Assembly: GCF_947253395.1 (NCBI RefSeq)
Contig: NZ_CAMXYY010000012.1
Location: 1 to 27,919, forward strand
Direction: 5' to 3'
Length of the DNA stretch: 27,919 nt
DNA from: an uncultured Olegusella sp.
GTDB lineage: Bacteria; Actinomycetota; Coriobacteriia; Coriobacteriales; Atopobiaceae
The translations under genes were made by a program, and so were the position numbers. Positions 23,755 to 27,919 of the stretch are shown here, in pieces. Under the pieces are notes generated by a model. That model saw only the letters and a program-made list of their open reading frames with translations. It was not told the origin of the DNA and did not search any database. Each line of letters starts with the position of its first letter. Position 1 is the stretch's first letter.

Positions 23755-26574
23755 TTATTCCTCCTCTGGCTTGCCAACCACATCGTGGCAGCGCTGACAC
23801 AATCCCGCCTCATCAACAGGCTCGCGCCAGTTCCAGCAACGAGGGCATTTCTGACCATTTGCAGGCAAAACCTCACACGCAAGCTTTGCACCCTCATGGA
23901 TACAAACTTCAGAGCACACAAAGACCTCTGCCATATCAGGTGCAGCAGGTCCCATCAAAAGCTGCGCGGTCTCCACCGGAAGGGTCAACTCAGCACGCGC
24001 AGCCTGTGTCGTCTTTTCGCAAATGATACCAGCGCCAAGAGCCTCCTCGTATGCCTTGGTAAAGACACTACGTGCCTCATTCATAGCTTCATAGGCGGCC
24101 AACAATTTACTATAACTTTCCTTCTTAAGAGGTGCCTGATACCAGTCAAGCAAGGCCGCGTAGTTTTGTCCGTCACGAAGACACGCCGGCATGTGAGCTA
24201 ACGCCTCATCGCAGGTAAAGGGCAAGATTGGCTGCAGGTCATGAACCAACATTGAGAGTAGGTGGCTCCATACCGTCTGGGCGCTACGACGCTCAAACGA
24301 ATCAGGGGCTCCGCAATAGGTGCGGTCTTTGGTTGCATTGAGGTAACCACCAGATAGCTCGGTGATAATGTAATCGTACAGGGTACGGTAGACCATGTTA
24401 AAGCGATACGTCTCATAAGCATGATTGACCTCATCATGCACCTGACACATACGAGCCAAAACCAGACGGTCATAAGGAAGCAAATCCTTAATTGCTACAC
24501 CTTGAGTCTCAAGATCAAACTGGTCTTCAATCTCACCCATCAAGAAACGTAAAGTATTGCGAATCTTACGGTATGCATCACCAACGTGAGACAAGATATC
24601 GTTATCGCAAGGCACATCGGTAGACGTATCAACAGAAGCAACCCACAAACGCAAGATGTCAGCACCAATAGTGCTACACACCTCATTGGGGTCGATAACA
24701 TTACCCAAAGACTTGCTCATCTTGCGACCTTGACCATCAAGAGTAAAGCCTTGAGAAATAACTGCCTTATAGGGGGCCTTTCCATAGGCACCAACCGAGG
24801 TCATGAGACTACTCATAAACCAACCGCGGTGCTGATCAGAACCCTCAAGGTAAATATCAGCAGGGAAAGCCAAGTTATCACGATGCTTACAGACTGCAGT
24901 GTGAGACACGCCAGAGTCCCACCACACATCCAAAATGTCTGAATTGGTTTTAAGATGATGACCTTCGCATTTGGGACAGACACAGGCATCACCTAGATAC
25001 TCTGCAGGATCATCGGTAAACCAAGCGTCAGAGCCTTTCTTACGGAAAAGTTCAATAACGGCATCAAGCGTCTTGTCATTGATAACCGTCTCACCGCAGT
25101 CTTGACAGGTAAATGCAGGAATAGGTACACCCCAGTTGCGCTGACGACTGATGCACCAATCAGGACGACCTTCAACCATCGAGCCAATACGTTTGATGGC
25201 ATGGCTGGGATAGAAGTTTACGTGAGAGAGCGCCTCAAGTGCCTGCTTGCGCAAGCCCGTTTCATCCATAGAGACAAACCACTGACTCGTAGCACGGAAA
25301 ATAACAGGGTTCTTGCAACGCCAGCAGTGGGGATAGCTGTGAGTAATATCTTCATGCAGAATGAGCATGTTACGCTCACGCAACCACTCAATAATCTTTG
25401 GGTTGGCTTCGTTGACCTCCATGCCACTCCAAGGACCACCAGTGCCTATGCCGTCTCCCTTAAAGAAGTGTCCATCATCATCAACAGGCATAACAACGGG
25501 AATATTAAATTTCATACCAGCGTTGTAGTCATCCACACCGTGTCCAGGTGCAGAATGGACGATACCTGTACCATCATCAAGCGTGACATAATCCGCGTAG
25601 ATAAACTCGCCTTCTTCTCCCTGCTCCCCAAAGATGGGCTGCTTGTAGCGGTTATGAGCAAGCTCGGTGCCTGTTTTGCGCCAGACCTTGCCGTCTGTGC
25701 CAACAATAAGCTCGTAGTTCTCATAGCCAAACTTACTACAGCACTTCTCTACTAACGCTTCCGCAAGAATCTCAACACGGCCCTCAAGCTGGATGGCAAC
25801 ATAGTTTGCCTCGGGATGCAGAATAACTGCATCATCGGCAGGTAAGGTCCAAGGAGTTGTGGTCCAAATATCTACAAAAGTCTTGCCCGCATAGGCCTCA
25901 AGACCTTCAGGCACCGTGGTCAACTCAAAGCGCACGAAGATTGCAGGACTAACTTCATCACCATACTCAATTTCTGCCTCAGATAGAGCTGTGTGACAAT
26001 GAGAGCACCAGTGCACGGGCTTGCGACCGCGATATACGGCACCCTTGTCATAGATAGCCTTGAAGATTTCTATATCGGTAGCATCGTAGTCATCGGTATA
26101 GGTTAGATAGGGATTGTCCCACTCACCCAACACGCCCAAACGCTTGAAGCCCTGGCGCTGAGTATCAACCTGCTCCACCGCCATCTTACGGCAAAGCTCG
26201 CGAATTTTGGCTGTCGGCAGCTGGTTGAACTTATCAATGCCCAGCATCTCCTCAACCTTGTGCTCAATGGGCTGACCATGGCAGTCCCAACCAGGTACAT
26301 ACGGCGTCTGGTAGCCCCTCATTGACCAATAGCGATTAATAAAATCCTTGGAGATTTTGTTCTGGGCGTGACCTAGATGAATGGGGCCATTTGCATAAGG
26401 AGGACCATCATGAAGGATAAACTTTTCGTGTCCTTCATTTTTGGCAATCATCTGCTCATAGACGTGATTTTGCTCCCAATCAGCAAGTCTCTTGGGCTCG
26501 TTGGTCGCCAGACCAGCGCGCATCGAAAAACTTGTTTTGGGAAGGTTTGTCGTCTGCTTATATGAATTCGCCAC
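23755..26574 (-). CDS. ileS: Isoleucyl-tRNA synthetase
   Basis: IleRS (939 residues) charges tRNA-Ile and edits valine. HIGH is HLGH at 66-69 within GPPYANGPIHLGHAQNK, and KMSKS is at 618-622 (GRKMSKSLGNVI). The editing domain includes WTTTPWTLPADDAVILHP. The C-terminal zinc finger has C910, C913, C926 and C929 (CPRC...CQRC), which marks the standard bacterial IleS1 type rather than the eukaryote-like, mupirocin-resistant form. The GTG start at 26574 has AAAGGGA six bases upstream. The ileS-lspA-rluD order implies cotranscription. A perfect palindrome overlaps its likely promoter. The leader is too short for a T-box. Confidence 0.97.
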   Translation of the reverse strand: MANSYKQTTNLPKTSFSMRAGLATNEPKRLADWEQNHVYEQMIAKNEGHEKFILHDGPPYANGPIHLGHAQNKISKDFINRYWSMRGYQTPYVPGWDCHGQPIEHKVEEMLGIDKFNQLPTAKIRELCRKMAVEQVDTQRQGFKRLGVLGEWDNPYLTYTDDYDATDIEIFKAIYDKGAVYRGRKPVHWCSHCHTALSEAEIEYGDEVSPAIFVRFELTTVPEGLEAYAGKTFVDIWTTTPWTLPADDAVILHPEANYVAIQLEGRVEILAEALVEKCCSKFGYENYELIVGTDGKVWRKTGTELAHNRYKQPIFGEQGEEGEFIYADYVTLDDGTGIVHSAPGHGVDDYNAGMKFNIPVVMPVDDDGHFFKGDGIGTGGPWSGMEVNEANPKIIEWLRERNMLILHEDITHSYPHCWRCKNPVIFRATSQWFVSMDETGLRKQALEALSHVNFYPSHAIKRIGSMVEGRPDWCISRQRNWGVPIPAFTCQDCGETVINDKTLDAVIELFRKKGSDAWFTDDPAEYLGDACVCPKCEGHHLKTNSDILDVWWDSGVSHTAVCKHRDNLAFPADIYLEGSDQHRGWFMSSLMTSVGAYGKAPYKAVISQGFTLDGQGRKMSKSLGNVIDPNEVCSTIGADILRLWVASVDTSTDVPCDNDILSHVGDAYRKIRNTLRFLMGEIEDQFDLETQGVAIKDLLPYDRLVLARMCQVHDEVNHAYETYRFNMVYRTLYDYIITELSGGYLNATKDRTYCGAPDSFERRSAQTVWSHLLSMLVHDLQPILPFTCDEALAHMPACLRDGQNYAALLDWYQAPLKKESYSKLLAAYEAMNEARSVFTKAYEEALGAGIICEKTTQAARAELTLPVETAQLLMGPAAPDMAEVFVCSEVCIHEGAKLACEVLPANGQKCPRCWNWREPVDEAGLCQRCHDVVGKPEEE

Positions 26575-26604
26575 GATGGGTCCCTTTCATGTGTGTCACA
26601 TCCT

Positions 26605-26626
26605 AGTTTGTCTCATGAGACAAACT
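26605..26626. promoter_or_regulatory. Perfect 22-bp palindrome at the ileS start site (operator candidate)
   Basis: The half-site AGTTTGTCTCA (26605-26615) is followed with no spacer by its exact reverse complement (26616-26626). The palindrome overlaps the predicted minus-strand -10 and is centred on the expected start of ileS transcription. It lies between two divergent genes, where no terminator is needed. This is the layout expected of a dimeric repressor site. Confidence 0.55.
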
Positions 26627-26653
26627 ATAATTTTAGCACGCTCGCAGCGTAAA
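26624..26653 (-). promoter_or_regulatory. Putative ileS promoter
   Basis: On the minus strand TTTACG (26648-26653) and TATAGT (26624-26629) are separated by 18 bases, with four and five matches to consensus. Transcription would begin near 26617, about 43 bases before the GTG start. The -10 shares bases with the palindrome. A plus-strand TATAAT also occurs at 26626-26631 but lacks a -35. Confidence 0.5.
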
Positions 26654-26743
26654 TAATACCGTTCACCGCGGCTCGCCTCTGCAGTCCTCACATAGTCAGC
26701 AGCTATACTTCAGACAATGATGCTTTTAACATGAGGAGGCATT

Positions 26744-27919
26744 GTGGATAAAACAGCAGAGTGTATTTCCACAAGCAAACAAAAGTATCTCAAATTGCTT
26801 GGAGAAAAATTTCCTACAACCCAATCGGTATATACCGAAATCATTAATCTTGAAGCCATCTTAAACTTACCAGCCGCAACAGAACACTTTATGAGCGACG
26901 TGCATGGCGAATACGAGGCGTTCGTCCATATTCTCAATAACTGTTCGGGCGCTATTCGCGAACAGGTAACAAAGCTCTTTTCCGCTGAATTGAACAAGAG
27001 AGAATTGGCGGATTTTTGTACTCTCATCTACTACTCACAAGAAAAACTCCGTCGCCTTCATGTCGCAGGTGACATTACTTCTGAATGGTATCTAAGTACG
27101 CTCAAACGCCTCATTGTACTAGCACGTACGCTCGCAAGTAATTACACTCAATCAAAAGTTCGCAAGGCTGTGCCTGTTGAATATGCCTATATTATCGACG
27201 AACTACTACATGCCGGCATCGAAGATAAGCAGCGTCGTCAGGACTATCATGCACGCATTTTCCAATCGATAGTAGATACAGGAGCGGCAGACGATTTCAT
27301 CGTATCGCTCTCTTCCCTTATCAAGCGTCTCGCGGTTGACCACCTTCATTTGGTGGGTGATATTTTTGATCGCGGACCACATGCCGATCGTATCCTTGAT
27401 CACTTAATGAACTATCAATCGTTAGATGTACAGTGGGGCAACCATGACATTGTATGGATGGGAGCTGCAGCAGGTTCTAGCTTGTGCCAGATAGCAGTCA
27501 TACGTACGAATATCCACTACAACTCACTTGATATGCTTGAGAGTGCCTACGGTATTTCCCTGCGTGAGCTCGAAAATTTTGCGCGAAGAAACTACACCAC
27601 CTATGACAATCTCACGCCACTCTACAAGGCTATCTCTGTCATATTATTCAAGCTTGAAGGTCAGGCAATCGCACGCCACCCCAATTGGAAAACGACTGCC
27701 AAACGGCGCTTACTTGACAAGATTGATGTTACCCATGCAGTTGTCACTATTGATGGGCACAAATATCCCTTGCGCACACGTGACTTCCCTACCGTTGATT
27801 TCGCAGGCGACCCTTATGCACTTTCAAAAGAAGAGCAAAACATCGTCGATAAACTCGCGAACGCCTTTAGCCAAAGTGACCGTCTACGCCGTCACGTGAG
27901 CTTCTTATATGAAAAAGGG
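26744..27919 (+). CDS. fbp: Class III fructose-1,6-bisphosphatase (5' part, cut by window edge)
   Basis: The frame is open for 392 codons to the right edge without a stop, and the family is usually about 640-670 residues, so roughly 60 percent is seen. It hydrolyses fructose-1,6-bisphosphate to fructose-6-phosphate in gluconeogenesis. It belongs to the class III (Bacillus Fbp-like) metallophosphoesterase type. Metal motifs are present: SDVHGEYEAF, GDIFDRGPHADR and WGNHDIVWMGA. LPAATEHFMSDVHGEYEAF and LPLRTRDFPTVD-like blocks (here YPLRTRDFPTVDF) also fit the family. The GTG start at 26744 has GAGGAGG about four bases upstream. It is divergent from ileS. TATACT at 26704-26709 may be the -10, but no good -35 is visible. 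Confidence 0.93.
   Translation, partial: MDKTAECISTSKQKYLKLLGEKFPTTQSVYTEIINLEAILNLPAATEHFMSDVHGEYEAFVHILNNCSGAIREQVTKLFSAELNKRELADFCTLIYYSQEKLRRLHVAGDITSEWYLSTLKRLIVLARTLASNYTQSKVRKAVPVEYAYIIDELLHAGIEDKQRRQDYHARIFQSIVDTGAADDFIVSLSSLIKRLAVDHLHLVGDIFDRGPHADRILDHLMNYQSLDVQWGNHDIVWMGAAAGSSLCQIAVIRTNIHYNSLDMLESAYGISLRELENFARRNYTTYDNLTPLYKAISVILFKLEGQAIARHPNWKTTAKRRLLDKIDVTHAVVTIDGHKYPLRTRDFPTVDFAGDPYALSKEEQNIVDKLANAFSQSDRLRRHVSFLYEKG

Noticed and set aside
26665..26671. ACCGCGG sequence upstream of fbp, reminiscent of a T-box core
   Set aside because: Only seven bases match. It is on the strand away from ileS, and no specifier or antiterminator stems are visible around it.
1..27919. CRISPR arrays, insertion sequences, prophage or toxin-antitoxin genes
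   Set aside because: No regularly spaced direct repeats, transposase or integrase motifs, or small paired genes were seen. The window is filled with housekeeping genes.

Overview
This 27.9 kb window is a core chromosomal segment of a bacterium with moderate GC content. It is almost entirely housekeeping genes. My best guess is an actinobacterium of the class Coriobacteriia (Atopobium/Lancefieldella/Olsenella type). The hints are a primary sigma factor with a long acidic-then-basic N-terminus, a class III fructose-1,6-bisphosphatase, actinobacterial-style proteins with modest GC, and the gene order. This is an inference from protein character, not a database match. I see no mobile element, CRISPR array, prophage or obvious horizontally acquired cluster.

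Left end (1-3427): the start of an unrecognised membrane or secreted protein runs off the left edge on the minus strand. It lies downstream of a zinc-ribbon, membrane-anchored DUF3160 protein. Divergent from these, on the plus strand, are a dCMP deaminase gene (comEB) and a tRNA-Asn(GTT) gene with its own promoter and terminator.

Centre (3428-14932, minus strand): one long gene string transcribed right to left, rimP-nusA-infB-rbfA-nrnA-truB-ribF-dnaG-sigA. It joins the usual ribosome-maturation/translation-initiation operon to the primase/sigma-factor (macromolecular synthesis) genes, with several overlapping start and stop codons. A good promoter lies upstream of rimP. Its short leader holds a U-tailed hairpin whose 3' arm can alternatively pair with the rimP Shine-Dalgarno sequence. 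No ylxR gene is present between nusA and infB, but NusA ends in a small Cys/His motif.

Right half (14956-26574, minus strand): ileS-lspA-rluD, a family 2 membrane glycosyltransferase, an IMP dehydrogenase of a variant active-site type, leuS, and a membrane-anchored YkuD L,D-transpeptidase. Inverted repeats occupy the leuS flanks. A perfect 22-bp palindrome sits on the putative ileS start site.

Right end (26744-27919, plus strand): the first 392 codons of a class III fructose-1,6-bisphosphatase, divergent from ileS and cut by the window edge.

Together the genes cover RNA-polymerase targeting, primer synthesis, ribosome maturation, translation initiation, tRNA charging and modification, cofactor (FMN/FAD) and GMP synthesis, lipoprotein processing, peptidoglycan cross-linking and gluconeogenesis. 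The most interesting signals are regulatory (the rimP leader and the ileS palindrome) and small domain variations (the NusA tail and the IMPDH active site). I did not find a wholly new system.
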